64,000 bases of DNA from DASYKS01 sp035995205 (GCA_035995205.1 DASYKS010000014.1:62001-126000); one strand, 5' to 3'; numbered from the stretch's first letter, positions 41,119 to 49,646 are shown. Notes: generated by a model from the sequence alone, not told the origin. A program made the numbers and translations.

Positions 41119-41709
41119 CTACGCGGCGCTCCGTGCGAGCAGATCGTTCGAAGCGGCGCGCGCCAGGGCGAACCCTTCTTCCGTCTTCCCCAGGCCGCGC
41201 CAGACCAACACGCCCAGCTGCGAGCCGAGGAGCTCGAAGGCGAAGCGGCGCGGATCGAGATCCGCCCGCAGCTCGCCGCGCGCGATCGCTTCCACCGCGA
41301 GGCGCTCGATCAGGTCGAGATAGCGACCGTACTGCCCGGCGACCGCGCCGCGCGCTTCGACTCCGTGAAGGTTGTCCAGCTCCAGCAGGGCGTTGGTGAA
41401 GAAACAGCCCCCCTCGAACGTCTCGGCTGACAGATAGACGAACCAGGCATCGGTGAGAGCCCGCAACCGTTCGAGCCCGGGAGGACGGGTAAAGATCGGG
41501 TCGACCACCGCGCCCCGGAAGATCTCCGCCGCCCGTTCGACCACCGCGGCCTGGAGCGATGCCTTCGAAGGGAAGTGCGCGCAGATCCCTCCCTTCGACA
41601 TCGCGACCGCCGCCGCCACCCCGCCGATCGAAAGGCCGTCCAAACCTTGCACCGACGCCATCTGCACCGCCCGGTCGAGGATCGATTCCCGAGAACTATC
41701 GCGCGCCAT
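41119..41709 (-). CDS. TetR-family transcriptional repressor
   Basis: 196 residues. The N-terminal helix-turn-helix (SRESILDRAVQMASVQGLDG, then IGGVAAAVAMSKGGICAHFPSKASL) is typical TetR. The C-terminal ligand domain includes FEGGCFFTNALLELDNLHGV, as in YxaF/LmrA-like regulators. It sits directly upstream of the HD-domain gene on the same strand (77-base gap). A shared 12-bp operator in both promoters shows probable autorepression and control of the HD gene. ATG at 41709; no clear ribosome-binding site. Confidence 0.88.
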   Translation of the reverse strand: MARDSSRESILDRAVQMASVQGLDGLSIGGVAAAVAMSKGGICAHFPSKASLQAAVVERAAEIFRGAVVDPIFTRPPGLERLRALTDAWFVYLSAETFEGGCFFTNALLELDNLHGVEARGAVAGQYGRYLDLIERLAVEAIARGELRADLDPRRFAFELLGSQLGVLVWRGLGKTEEGFALARAASNDLLARSAA

Positions 41710-41715
41710 CTTGGG

Positions 41716-41744
41716 ATAGTACAAAACGGACGTTCGTATTTCAA
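41716..41744 (-). promoter_or_regulatory. tetR promoter with operator in its spacer
   Basis: On the minus strand: TTGAAA (41744-41739), a 17-base spacer, TACTAT (41721-41716). The 12-bp operator ACGGACGTTCGT (41726-41737) fills the spacer, the classic place for TetR autorepression. Confidence 0.8.
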
Positions 41745-41791
41745 GAGAGGGGCCGGCGGGTGATCACGGTCACCCGCCGGGATGCGAATGA

Positions 41792-41995
41792 TCAGTAGGG
41801 ATTCACCGTACAACCCGCGCCACAGGTGATGGCGATCGTCTGGGGCGGGCAGAACTGAGTGATGCAAACGCGGGTCGGACAGTAATGGCTCAGCGTGAAC
41901 CCGATCTCGCCCCCCTGGGCGGCGGCGAGCGGCGAAGGGGCGAGGACGGCGAGGGTTTCGCGGTGGAGGGTGAGGCGGGAGGCTTTCTTCTTCAT
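41792..41995 (-). CDS. Class I lanthipeptide-like precursor peptide
   Basis: 67 residues. The leader MKKKASRLTLHRETLAVL resembles the K/R-rich LxLxRETLxxL leader of class I lanthipeptide-type precursors from Bacteroidota and related bacteria. A GG at residues 28-29 could mark leader cleavage. The 38-residue remainder holds five Cys (39, 44, 49, 58, 62) and seven Ser/Thr, with three successive (S/T)xxC units in exact 5-residue spacing, SHYCPTRVCITQFCP (36-50). GGAGA precedes the ATG at 41995. No dehydratase, cyclase or protease gene is seen in the window, so maturation genes would lie elsewhere. Confidence 0.6.
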   Translation of the reverse strand: MKKKASRLTLHRETLAVLAPSPLAAAQGGEIGFTLSHYCPTRVCITQFCPPQTIAITCGAGCTVNPY

Positions 41996-42339
41996 GGCTC
42001 GATCTCCTGATTCACTGGATGGAATCTGGTCGAGAGCCGACCTCCTCATGAGGCCGACTCGGAATGTCCGGTACGCCCTGCACTGTAGGGCGCCGAGGGG
42101 AGACGGTGCCTCTGCCGAAAGGCTGGATTTTGGACTGACGAAAGATAGGAGGCGCAGGTGCCTTCAGGCGCAGAATCTGCGGGATTTCCCTGTCTGTGGC
42201 CGTCAAAACTCTCGGATCTCCTTTGTTTTAAACAGAACAGCGAGGCGGTTAATTTGGGGTGGACTTGAATGCAGGCACTTGTCGCGTTTCAGTACAGAGG
42301 AGAAGTTGGGTGGGCGGGATTGACGAGGAGGATCTGGGA
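41996..42339. other. Gene-free intergenic region
   Basis: 344 bases between the divergent peptide gene and the membrane-protein gene. It should hold both promoters, but none matches consensus well. A small hairpin CGCCCT(42074-42079)/AGGGCG(42087-42092) is present. The right part (42180-42260) is visibly AT-richer (TTTGTTTTAAACAG), like the following gene. No riboswitch or RNA gene recognised. Confidence 0.4.
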
Positions 42340-43476
42340 ATGGCGATCTCACTGCATTGGGTTGGCAGACGCTTCGAAGGATTGGGGAAAGCCTTTGCGG
42401 AGGTTTGGTTCTATGTTCTGTTTGGCTGCGGAACGGGTCTTGGTCTAGCGGCGTGGTCTAGTGCGTTGGACGAGGGATTCTGGAAGCCTCTACTCGAGCA
42501 TCTGGGAATGGGGCTGATCGTTTCGGCGATCGCGATCGTCCTCTACGAATGGCGCTCCGAGATCCCCAAGATCCTTGGCCTGGCGAAAAATCTTGCTGCC
42601 GTTTCCCGTGCAGAGGGCCGAGAGGGACTGGATCGAATCCTTGAGACCCTAATCGGCAACGAGAAGAGCCTCCCGGAAGGCGCCCGTGACGTCAGGGAAA
42701 ACTGTCAGACCGTAATTCTCACCCTCTCTGAGCTCTTGAGTCACCAATCCCGGATCTCAGATCAGTATGCCGGATTCATCTCTAGCCTCCTTCGGGTCGT
42801 TGTCAACAAGAACCTCAAGGCATTTAGCGACTTGACCACTGGAAGCACCGCGCTCTTCCACGTTCCGGCGTCAGCAGCGGTCCTGGCCGATGACGCTCTC
42901 TCAGCCCAGATGACGGCACTCGACACTGGGGATTCCTACGATGTGGTTTCCGACCTTCGCACCTGGCAAGAAGGCCAGCTTGCTGGTTTCCAAGCAGCGA
43001 CAGAGGCCGCAGCGAATCGAGGAGTTCGGATTCGCCGACTCTTTAACCTGGCTCATAACAACAACCGCGGCCTCTCGGCCGATACTGTACAGAAGATTCT
43101 CGAGAACCATGTTGAATCGATGGCGAAAACTGCGCGTCTGGATGGGAGCGATCCGCCTTACCAGGTGCGAGTGCTCACGAAGAAGAATGTCAAAGACCTC
43201 CATGTGGCGGATACCCACTTCGGGATCTTCTGCTTGAAAGACGGTCCAGCCCTCAATTTTCAATTTGTGTTAGGCAATCTTTCAGAGATCGTGATCTCAC
43301 CTGCCACAAGAGGGGCCAACTCCAAGCACGACGAATTCGAGCGCTTGTGGTCTGAAGCTCCAAAGCTTACTCCTGCCTATTTGGAGGAGATGGTGAGTCG
43401 TCAGATGAGAAGAAGGGTGAGGCGCGGGACGCCGACTCGCCGGGCCGCATTGGCGTCCAGTACGTCAGCCAACTGA
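42340..43476 (+). CDS. Hypothetical membrane-anchored protein
   Basis: 378 residues: two N-terminal membrane helices (WFYVLFGCGTGLGLAAW and GMGLIVSAIAIVLYEW), a helical segment (about 80-150), and a C-terminal soluble alpha/beta domain with DSYDVVSDLRTWQEGQLAGF, ANRGVRIRRLFNL, ADTHFGIF and FVLGNLSEIVISP. The last part loosely resembles a degenerate phospholipase-D-like sensor fold, but I would not name it. The ATG at 42340 follows GAGGAGG. Base composition appears lower in GC than the neighbours, and the gene lies beside pseudogenes, both hints of transfer. Confidence 0.6.
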   Translation: MAISLHWVGRRFEGLGKAFAEVWFYVLFGCGTGLGLAAWSSALDEGFWKPLLEHLGMGLIVSAIAIVLYEWRSEIPKILGLAKNLAAVSRAEGREGLDRILETLIGNEKSLPEGARDVRENCQTVILTLSELLSHQSRISDQYAGFISSLLRVVVNKNLKAFSDLTTGSTALFHVPASAAVLADDALSAQMTALDTGDSYDVVSDLRTWQEGQLAGFQAATEAAANRGVRIRRLFNLAHNNNRGLSADTVQKILENHVESMAKTARLDGSDPPYQVRVLTKKNVKDLHVADTHFGIFCLKDGPALNFQFVLGNLSEIVISPATRGANSKHDEFERLWSEAPKLTPAYLEEMVSRQMRRRVRRGTPTRRAALASSTSAN

Positions 43477-43509
43477 CATCCTGATCTGAGCCCGGCGAAT
43501 AAAGCGCGC

Positions 43510-43870
43510 GTCGCGGTGCGGTTCTGTCGTGGTGCCTGGGGGAGGAGACTTTTCGGTAGGCGTCGGCCGCTTCGCTTGTTTCGACCAGCCGGAGCCCTTC
43601 GGCGATCTTTCGGCGATCCCCAGCGGGTGCGGTCTTGGGCTTCGAGCAGGATCGGCAGGCCGTCTGGCGCTTCTCTCGCTTCGCTTCGCGCGTCGTGGAG
43701 GAGCATGAGAGCGAGCAGCCCTTCGACCGCGCGGCGCTCGTGGCGGTCGGCAAGTTGGCCGGGAGTTTCGCGGGCGACCGCTTTGAGCTTCGCCGAGAGG
43801 ACTTTTCGCGGCGCAGGCGGTCGAGCGCCTTGTGGCGCGCGGCTGAGATCAGCCAGGCGCACTCGCGCCC
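43510..43870 (-). pseudogene. Decayed ECF42-type sigma factor copy
   Basis: The minus strand keeps three blocks nearly identical to the intact sigma gene at 47894-49177: AWLISAARHKALDRLRREK, VLSAKLKAVARETPG, and QLADRHERRAVEGLLALMLL through EAQDRTRW, plus ADAYRK and the downstream flank (PRHHDRT). Two large internal deletions and frame changes separate them. It is a broken duplicate that includes the 3' flank of the original. Confidence 0.85.
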
Positions 43871-43872
43871 GC

Positions 43873-44094
43873 CGGGATCACGGCAAACGCGATCCGGGCC
43901 GGCGTAACGGACACGCTGCGCCAGATTCCCCATTCCGAGAGTTCATCGAGGTCGCCAAGAAGCGGAATCCCCACCACCGTCTCACCACGCCCGAGGACGT
44001 GGCGCGCTGCCTGGTAGCGCTCTGTCATCAGGCCATGTATTGGATGACCGGCAACACTTTGCGGGTGGACGGCGGCGAGAGCATCGTAGGATAG
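43873..44094 (+). pseudogene. C-terminal remnant of an SDR oxidoreductase
   Basis: The + strand encodes ITANAIRAGVTDTLRQIP and then, after a frameshift near 43935, FIEVAKKRNPHHRLTTPEDV, ARCLVALCH, YWMTGNTLRVDGGESIVG and a stop. This is the C-terminal third of a short-chain dehydrogenase or enoyl-ACP-reductase-like enzyme; the NAD-binding half is missing. It abuts the sigma-factor remnant head to head, marking a rearrangement junction. Confidence 0.75.
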
Positions 44095-44099
44095 TTCTT

Positions 44100-44612
44100 A
44101 TGAACGATTTGCTGCCGTGCCTCGACCTGCTCGAAGCTACTCCCGCCATCCTCCGCGGCCTGATGTCCGAGATCTCCGAAGAGGATGCGCGATGGAAGCC
44201 GGCCGCCGACCGTTTCTCGATTGCCGAGGTGCTCTCTCATCTCTCGCATTCCGAGGCGCACTGCTATCGCGCCAGGCTCGACCGGTTCCTCGCCGAGCAG
44301 CGTCCCGAGTTCGAGCCGGATGACGCGCAGATGCATCTCGACGTGTACCGGAATGCCGACCCCGAGGAGGACTTCGGGCACTTCGAGGACCAGCGTGAAA
44401 CCAACGTCGAGTTCCTGCGGGGCTTGCCCGCAGAGGCCGGCGACCGCCAGGCGTTCCATCGATCGGCCGGCGAGATCACGCTCTCCCAGATGCTGCACGA
44501 GTGGGCGCTTCACGACATCGGGCACATCCGGCAGATCGCGGAGCTGGTGCGCGCACGGAAGTATCTCGAGGGAGCCGGCCCATTGGGCGAAGAGTACCGG
44601 TTGACGCCCTGA
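44100..44612 (+). CDS. DinB-like (DinB_2) metal-binding protein
   Basis: 170 residues forming a four-helix DinB-type bundle. Putative metal ligands are the His residues in LSHLSHSEAH and HDIGHIRQIAEL. WKPAADRFSIAEVLSHLSHSE is typical of the family. The family includes thiol transferases and uncharacterised stress proteins; function unknown here. ATG at 44100 follows GTAGGA, and the gene begins 5 bases after the SDR remnant stop. Confidence 0.82.
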   Translation: MNDLLPCLDLLEATPAILRGLMSEISEEDARWKPAADRFSIAEVLSHLSHSEAHCYRARLDRFLAEQRPEFEPDDAQMHLDVYRNADPEEDFGHFEDQRETNVEFLRGLPAEAGDRQAFHRSAGEITLSQMLHEWALHDIGHIRQIAELVRARKYLEGAGPLGEEYRLTP

Positions 44613-44790
44613 CGATCCGGCGAATTTTCTTAACGCTCTGCTGAACGGGCACGCTCGCGCCGAACCTCGGAAACGGTTGCGGGATCGGTCCTGTCGTGGT
44701 TGTCGCGTGCGATGGCTGGCCCGACGCTACTTCACTCCTGTTAGAGTCCGCGCGAATCATTCGCACTCTGAATTGGAAGGAGCCACCTCG

Positions 44791-47778
44791 ATGCCTTCTG
44801 AGGTCCACCAGATTTTTTTAGGCCGAGACCGACAGCTTGCCGACTTCGACCGTTTTCTTGGAGCTTTCCTTTCGACTACGACGCCGGTTCCCCGGCCGCA
44901 AATCGTATTGCTTTGGGGGCAAGGAGGAATCGGCAAAACGAGTCTCCTGAGCGCTTTCCGCCAGCGTCTCGGTCCCGCAGGTCCGTTCCGACCCGCGCTG
45001 CTGGAGATCGACTGGCACGAGGAGCAAGAGAAGGCGCCGCATCGTTTTCCGTCGGTCGCGGATCAGGTCTCTGCGCAAGCCGTTTTCAATGTCATCGACA
45101 ACCAGGCTACGGTCCTCCCTGCGTGGGAGAAGGCAAGGAAGGTCTACAAGGAAGCTCAGGAGCGGATTGGCAAAGCGAAAAAGAGGGCTGAGAAGGAGTA
45201 CGCGGGTCTCCGAGACGTACGAGCGACCTCCTCGGCGGCCACTGACGTGGTTGCTAAGACAGCCGGAGAAGCCGCTTCAGTCTCCGGGGTTCCTCTCGCG
45301 AAGCCGCTGGTTGAATGGTTGGTGAAGCTTGGCCTCACTGTAGCGCCTGAGTGGGCCGCATCACTTCACGCAAAGCTTTCTCCGATCGATATCGAATTGA
45401 TCGAAGGGTTTGAGCAGCACTTAGCTCGAGGTCTTGGCGAGTCCCTCGCAGACTTGGCAGAGTTAACCAGCAACCGGAGGTTGGTGGTGATGTTTGACAC
45501 CTACGAGATCGTCGACGAACGGGACCCCCTTTTTCGTGAGGTGCTCCGCGCCGCGGGGCCACGTGTGGCCTGGGTGATCGCTGGAAGGAACAACTTGTAC
45601 GATTCGCGGACTAATCTGAAGGGCCGATTCGATGGCTACTTGGTGGGCAGAGGGCATGACTGGGACGTCCTCGAAATCGACGTCAAGGCGTTGGCGCGGG
45701 AAGAAATTCGAAAATTCTTCCTTCAGGCGGCGCCCGATCGTCAGCCGCTTTCTGACGATGAGTTGGAACGAGTCCACCTTGCGACGGGGGCAATCCCACT
45801 AGCAATTAGTCTCGCAGCCGAGATCTGGCAGCAGGGTGGGACGGTCGAAGAGATCGTCACTGAAGAAAGCGTGCCCAAAGAACGAATCGTGGAGGAGATG
45901 GTCGGTCGCTATGAGCAGCACTGCGTGGGGCAGGATCTCCACCGGATAGCCCTCGCCGCGATCGCTATGGCTGGAGGGGACGCCGAGCTTCTCTACGCAC
46001 TTCTGCTGCAGGAGCCAGAGATCGGAAACGAGGAGAGGGTGCTTCGCGACCTAATCGCTCTCGTTCGTGATCGGTATTCCTCGGTCCTTAAAGACACCGG
46101 CGGCGCGCCTAGCCTTCACGATGAGCCGGCCCGTTTCTATCTCGAGAGGATGCGGGGGCGTCGGCACGAAGCATGGGTCCGAACGCTTAACGAGAGGGCG
46201 ATCGCCTACTTCTCGGCGCGTCTTCGCGAGCTTTGGGACTACTATGGGAGCCTTGAGGATCTTTGTGACAACGACGACTACGTCCGAGAATCCGTTCGAC
46301 TGACAAACCATCTGTTTTGGCTGAATGAGATCGAGGCTTGGCCGTGGCTGACAGCTCGGTTCGTCGAGGGCATCGGTTACAGCAGCGTTCTTCGAAAGGG
46401 GCTCCTGGATGTTGCCAAATCATGGCGCGCGGAACTCAAAGCCATCGGACAGAAGAGGCTCAAGATTTTGCTCGCCGCCGAAGTCAGCCCTTGGCTCGCC
46501 GAGCCACTGCAAGCGCGTCGGCGCCTTTTCGAGGAGGACGAGCGGAGGGGTTGGCTCGATGAAACGAGACTTGGTCCAGATCGTTTCGCTGCCGAACGCC
46601 GGGCGATTCGGCTTGGGTCTGCAGCCGCAGCTCTTCTTCAAGCGAATCAGATCGATGAGGCGTTCGGTTTTCTGAAGCAAGCGGAGCCGGCAGTTCCCCT
46701 CGGCGGTGAACTGGCGCGCCGGTTGGCGGATCTAGGGATTCGCCTAGGGTATGAGTTCTTCGAGCGTGTAGGAAGGAAGGGCGACCGAACTGCCGTGGAA
46801 GCCTGCCAACTGGCCGTTCGCCTCGATCCCTCAAATCCTCTGGTGCATCGGGAGCTGGGCTCCAGCTACTTCTGGCTGAAGGACTACGAGAAGGCGATCG
46901 AGCACCATCGCAAGGCGATCGAGTTGAACCCTCAGGATGGGACTGCTTGGTGCGCGCTGGGCTCGGACTACTCCCTTCGGAAGGACTACGAGAAGGCGAT
47001 CGAGCACCATCGCAAGGCGATCGAGTTGAACCCTCAGGATGGGGCTGCTTGGTGTGAGCTGGGCAACGACTACATCTGGCTTAAGGACTACGACAAGGGG
47101 ATCGAGCACCATCGTAAGGCGATCGAGTTGAACCCTCAAAATGAGGATGCTTTGTGGGCGCTAGGCGCGGATTTCATCTTGCTTGGACGATACGAGGATG
47201 CGCCTCAGCCTCTTGAGAGATCCAACGCGATCGCCCCGGACGATGTGTCTACTTGGGCGTGGCTTGGCTATCTCTCGATGCTTGTTGGCGATGTTCAAAC
47301 GGCAATTTCGCGCTTCGAGAAGGTTAGGGCGCTTGATCCGCAACTGGGCTGGCCCGTTCGCTTGTGGGCCTGTCTCTTGTACCGGCTCGGTGAGTGGCCG
47401 CTCGCATTCGAGAAAGCCCGGGAAGCGTCGGTCCTAGAAAGCAAGCGGGCTCCTTTGACCTCGTTAGCGCTTGAGCGACTCGTGGGCGGGACCGTGGATC
47501 TCGACCGCGCAGACATTCCCGAAAGAGTCGTTTGGGAGCGTGACCAATCGGTTGAAGCCCAGTGGCTTGCCTTACAGGGAAAGAAGACGGAGGCACTCGC
47601 TAGACTCGGTCAGGCCATCCAAAAAACTCCAGATGAGGCGGCTTTCGCCCGCTTCCTCCCAGCCTTCCATGACCTCCGCTCGGACTCCCGCTTCATCGCT
47701 ATGACCCGCGACGTGCCGGGAGCGACCTGGACCGATTTTTCGCCTGCTGGAACTGTTCAGGAGACACCTGTCGGGTAA
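44791..47778 (+). CDS. STAND-type NTPase with TPR array
   Basis: 995 residues. The P-loop is GQGGIGKT (43-50) and Walker B lies in RRLVVMFDTYE; AGPRVAWVIAGRN and GAIPLAISLAAEIW are typical of the sensor and winged-helix parts of STAND (AP-ATPase-like) NTPases. After a helical middle region, three near-identical 34-residue TPRs (YEKAIEHHRKAIELNP) and further degenerate TPRs occupy about 676-950. No separate N-terminal effector domain is visible. STAND/TPR proteins often sense partners or pathogens. GAAGGAG precedes the ATG at 44791. Confidence 0.82.
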   Translation: MPSEVHQIFLGRDRQLADFDRFLGAFLSTTTPVPRPQIVLLWGQGGIGKTSLLSAFRQRLGPAGPFRPALLEIDWHEEQEKAPHRFPSVADQVSAQAVFNVIDNQATVLPAWEKARKVYKEAQERIGKAKKRAEKEYAGLRDVRATSSAATDVVAKTAGEAASVSGVPLAKPLVEWLVKLGLTVAPEWAASLHAKLSPIDIELIEGFEQHLARGLGESLADLAELTSNRRLVVMFDTYEIVDERDPLFREVLRAAGPRVAWVIAGRNNLYDSRTNLKGRFDGYLVGRGHDWDVLEIDVKALAREEIRKFFLQAAPDRQPLSDDELERVHLATGAIPLAISLAAEIWQQGGTVEEIVTEESVPKERIVEEMVGRYEQHCVGQDLHRIALAAIAMAGGDAELLYALLLQEPEIGNEERVLRDLIALVRDRYSSVLKDTGGAPSLHDEPARFYLERMRGRRHEAWVRTLNERAIAYFSARLRELWDYYGSLEDLCDNDDYVRESVRLTNHLFWLNEIEAWPWLTARFVEGIGYSSVLRKGLLDVAKSWRAELKAIGQKRLKILLAAEVSPWLAEPLQARRRLFEEDERRGWLDETRLGPDRFAAERRAIRLGSAAAALLQANQIDEAFGFLKQAEPAVPLGGELARRLADLGIRLGYEFFERVGRKGDRTAVEACQLAVRLDPSNPLVHRELGSSYFWLKDYEKAIEHHRKAIELNPQDGTAWCALGSDYSLRKDYEKAIEHHRKAIELNPQDGAAWCELGNDYIWLKDYDKGIEHHRKAIELNPQNEDALWALGADFILLGRYEDAPQPLERSNAIAPDDVSTWAWLGYLSMLVGDVQTAISRFEKVRALDPQLGWPVRLWACLLYRLGEWPLAFEKAREASVLESKRAPLTSLALERLVGGTVDLDRADIPERVVWERDQSVEAQWLALQGKKTEALARLGQAIQKTPDEAAFARFLPAFHDLRSDSRFIAMTRDVPGATWTDFSPAGTVQETPVG
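46879..47184 (+). repeat. Three 102-bp tandem repeats encoding TPRs
   Basis: Units starting at 46879, 46981 and 47083 are spaced exactly 102 bases (34 codons). The first 63 bases of units 1 and 2 are identical, and unit 3 differs at only a few positions. This shows recent TPR amplification within the STAND gene. Confidence 0.88.
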
Positions 47779-47893
47779 TGTGAAGAACCCCAATTCCAGC
47801 CGGAACGCTCGCTGACTCGCCCTGCGAAACCGCCGCAGGGGAGACCCCGACGGCCAGCACCCGGTTCGGTCGTGGTGGCGTCCTGGGGTGTCT

Positions 47894-49177
47894 CTACGCC
47901 AGTTCGGCCAATCGCCCTGCGAGGAACCGTCGCTCCGGCTCCAACCGCGCGAGATCCAACGCCTTCCGGTAGGCGTCCGCCGCTTCGCTCGTCCTCCCCA
48001 GCCGACGCAGAAGATCGGCGCGTGCTGCGGGCAGCAAGTGGTAGTCGGCAAGCGCGCCGCTCGCTTCGATCTCGTCGAGTAGTGCCAGTCCCGCTTCCGG
48101 ACCTTCGGCCATGGCGATGGCGACGGCTCGGTTGAGCTCGACGACGGGGGAGGGGCGGGTGCGAAGGAGGACGCGGTAGAGCTCGGCGATCTGGGGCCAG
48201 TCGGTGGCTTCGGCGCGTTCGGCTCGGGCGTGGACGGCGGCGATGGCGGCTTCCAGGGCGTAGGCGTCGGGCGGACCGGCGCGGAGCGCTTTTTCTACCA
48301 GCCAGAGCCCTTCGGCGATTTTTCTACGGTCCCAGCGGGTGCGGTCTTGGGCTTCGAGCAGGACGGGCAAGCCGTCGGGCGCTTCTCTCGCCTCGCCTCG
48401 CGCGTCGTGGAGGAGCATCAGGGCGAGGAGCCCTTCGACCGCGCGGCGATCGCCGGGGGCGTGGCGGTCGGCGAGTTGGGCGGCGACCAGGCGGCCGAGG
48501 CGGATCGCTTCGCCGCACAGCTCGCGGCGGACCAGGGCGTCGCCCGCGGTCGCGGCGTACCCCTCGTTGAACACCAGGTAGATCACGGCGAGCACGGCGT
48601 CGAGCCGGTCGGGCAGCTCGGTGGGTTCGGGGATGCGGTAGGGGATGCCCGCGGCGCGGATCTTCGCCTTGGCCCGAACGATTCTTTGTTGGAGCGTGGG
48701 GAGAGGCGCCATAAACGCGCGGGCGATCTCTTCAGCGGAGAGGCCGCAGACAGTGCGCAGGGTGAGCGCCACCTGGGCTTCGGGGGCGAGAGCAGGGTGG
48801 CAGCAGGTGAAGATCAGGCGCAGGCGGTCGTCCGGCCATGTCTCGTCTTCGGCGAAGCTTTCTTCCGGCTCGGCGTGGCCGGGGGTTTCCCGGGCGACCG
48901 CTTCGAGCTTCGCCGAGAGAACCTTTTCGCGGCGCAGGCGGTCGAGCGCTTTGTGTCGCGCGGTCGAGATCAGCCAGGCGCGCGGGTTGGCCGGCACTCC
49001 CGTTGCGGGCCAGGTGGTGAGCGCCGCGGTGCAGGCATCTTGGAAAGCCTCCTCGGCGCGGTCGAAATCGCCGAGGAGGCCGATCAGGGTGGCGAGCGCG
49101 CGGCCGGATTCCTGGCGGACGATCCGCTCCAGGGCGAGGTCCGGGCGAAGCGGTCCGGCTGCGGGCTCTTGAATCAA
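47894..49177 (-). CDS. ECF42-type RNA polymerase sigma factor
   Basis: 427 residues. Sigma region 2 (FDRAEEAFQDACTAALTTW, AWLISTARHKALDRLRREK) and region 4 (LTLRTVCGLSAEEIARAFM, TLQQRIVRAKAKI) are followed by the long C-terminal helical, TPR-like extension of ECF42 (SigI-like) factors (IYLVFNEGYAA, RRAVEGLLALMLLHDARGEAR, ELNRAVAIAMAEGPEAGLALLD). ECF42 genes are usually next to DGPF/YCII-like genes, as here. The only in-frame start upstream of region 2 appears to be TTG at 49177; the site is weak. Confidence 0.9.
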   Translation of the reverse strand: MIQEPAAGPLRPDLALERIVRQESGRALATLIGLLGDFDRAEEAFQDACTAALTTWPATGVPANPRAWLISTARHKALDRLRREKVLSAKLEAVARETPGHAEPEESFAEDETWPDDRLRLIFTCCHPALAPEAQVALTLRTVCGLSAEEIARAFMAPLPTLQQRIVRAKAKIRAAGIPYRIPEPTELPDRLDAVLAVIYLVFNEGYAATAGDALVRRELCGEAIRLGRLVAAQLADRHAPGDRRAVEGLLALMLLHDARGEAREAPDGLPVLLEAQDRTRWDRRKIAEGLWLVEKALRAGPPDAYALEAAIAAVHARAERAEATDWPQIAELYRVLLRTRPSPVVELNRAVAIAMAEGPEAGLALLDEIEASGALADYHLLPAARADLLRRLGRTSEAADAYRKALDLARLEPERRFLAGRLAELA

Positions 49178-49193
49178 CGCGGGCTCGAAGGGT

Positions 49194-49556
49194 CTACTCG
49201 TCCGGCCCGCCCATCTGCGGGATCGGCCGGATCTCGATCGAGCCGACGAGGGCGCCCGGGATGCGTGCCGCGATCGCGATCGCCTCGTCGAGGTCGGCCG
49301 CCTGGACGTGGTAGTAGCCGCCGAGTTGCTCGCGGGTTTCGGCGAACGGGCCGTCGGTGGTCATCGTCTTGCCGTCCCGCACGCGCACGGTGGTTGCCGT
49401 GTTCGTCGCGGCGAGCGGATTGCCGGAAACGTAATGGCCGGAGGCGCGGATCGATTCGGTGAAGGTCATGTAGTCGCCGTAGATCTTGCCCTGCTCCTCC
49501 GGCGTCATGGTCAGCCAATTGGCCTCGTTCTCGTAGATCAGCAGCATGTAGTTCAC
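49194..49556 (-). CDS. YCII/DGPF-domain protein
   Basis: 120 residues. MLLIYENEANW and the hallmark DGPFAETREQLGGYY followed by ADLDEAIAIAARIP identify the YCII-related DGPF family. GTG at 49556 is chosen for the GGAGAT 4 bases upstream. The gene sits just upstream of the ECF42 sigma gene (16 bases from stop to its TTG), the normal arrangement for this pair; the biochemical role of the DGPF partner is not established. Confidence 0.9.
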   Translation of the reverse strand: MNYMLLIYENEANWLTMTPEEQGKIYGDYMTFTESIRASGHYVSGNPLAATNTATTVRVRDGKTMTTDGPFAETREQLGGYYHVQAADLDEAIAIAARIPGALVGSIEIRPIPQMGGPDE

Positions 49557-49646
49557 GGGTATCTCCTTTTGGAATGTGGGAGGCAGCTGCCTCGGGTTCG
49601 ACCTCTTGTCGAACGGGAGGCGGCGAGATCGACAGGTCACCGATTC

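Noticed and set aside
42100..42170. c-di-GMP or other riboswitch before the membrane protein at 42340
   Set aside because: The GAAAG and GGAGG segments lack the conserved helices and the spacing of known classes.
41119..44100. Lanthipeptide modification genes near the small peptide
   Set aside because: The TetR, HD, DinB and membrane genes have no dehydratase, cyclase or peptidase-ABC features; the peptide is treated as an orphan.
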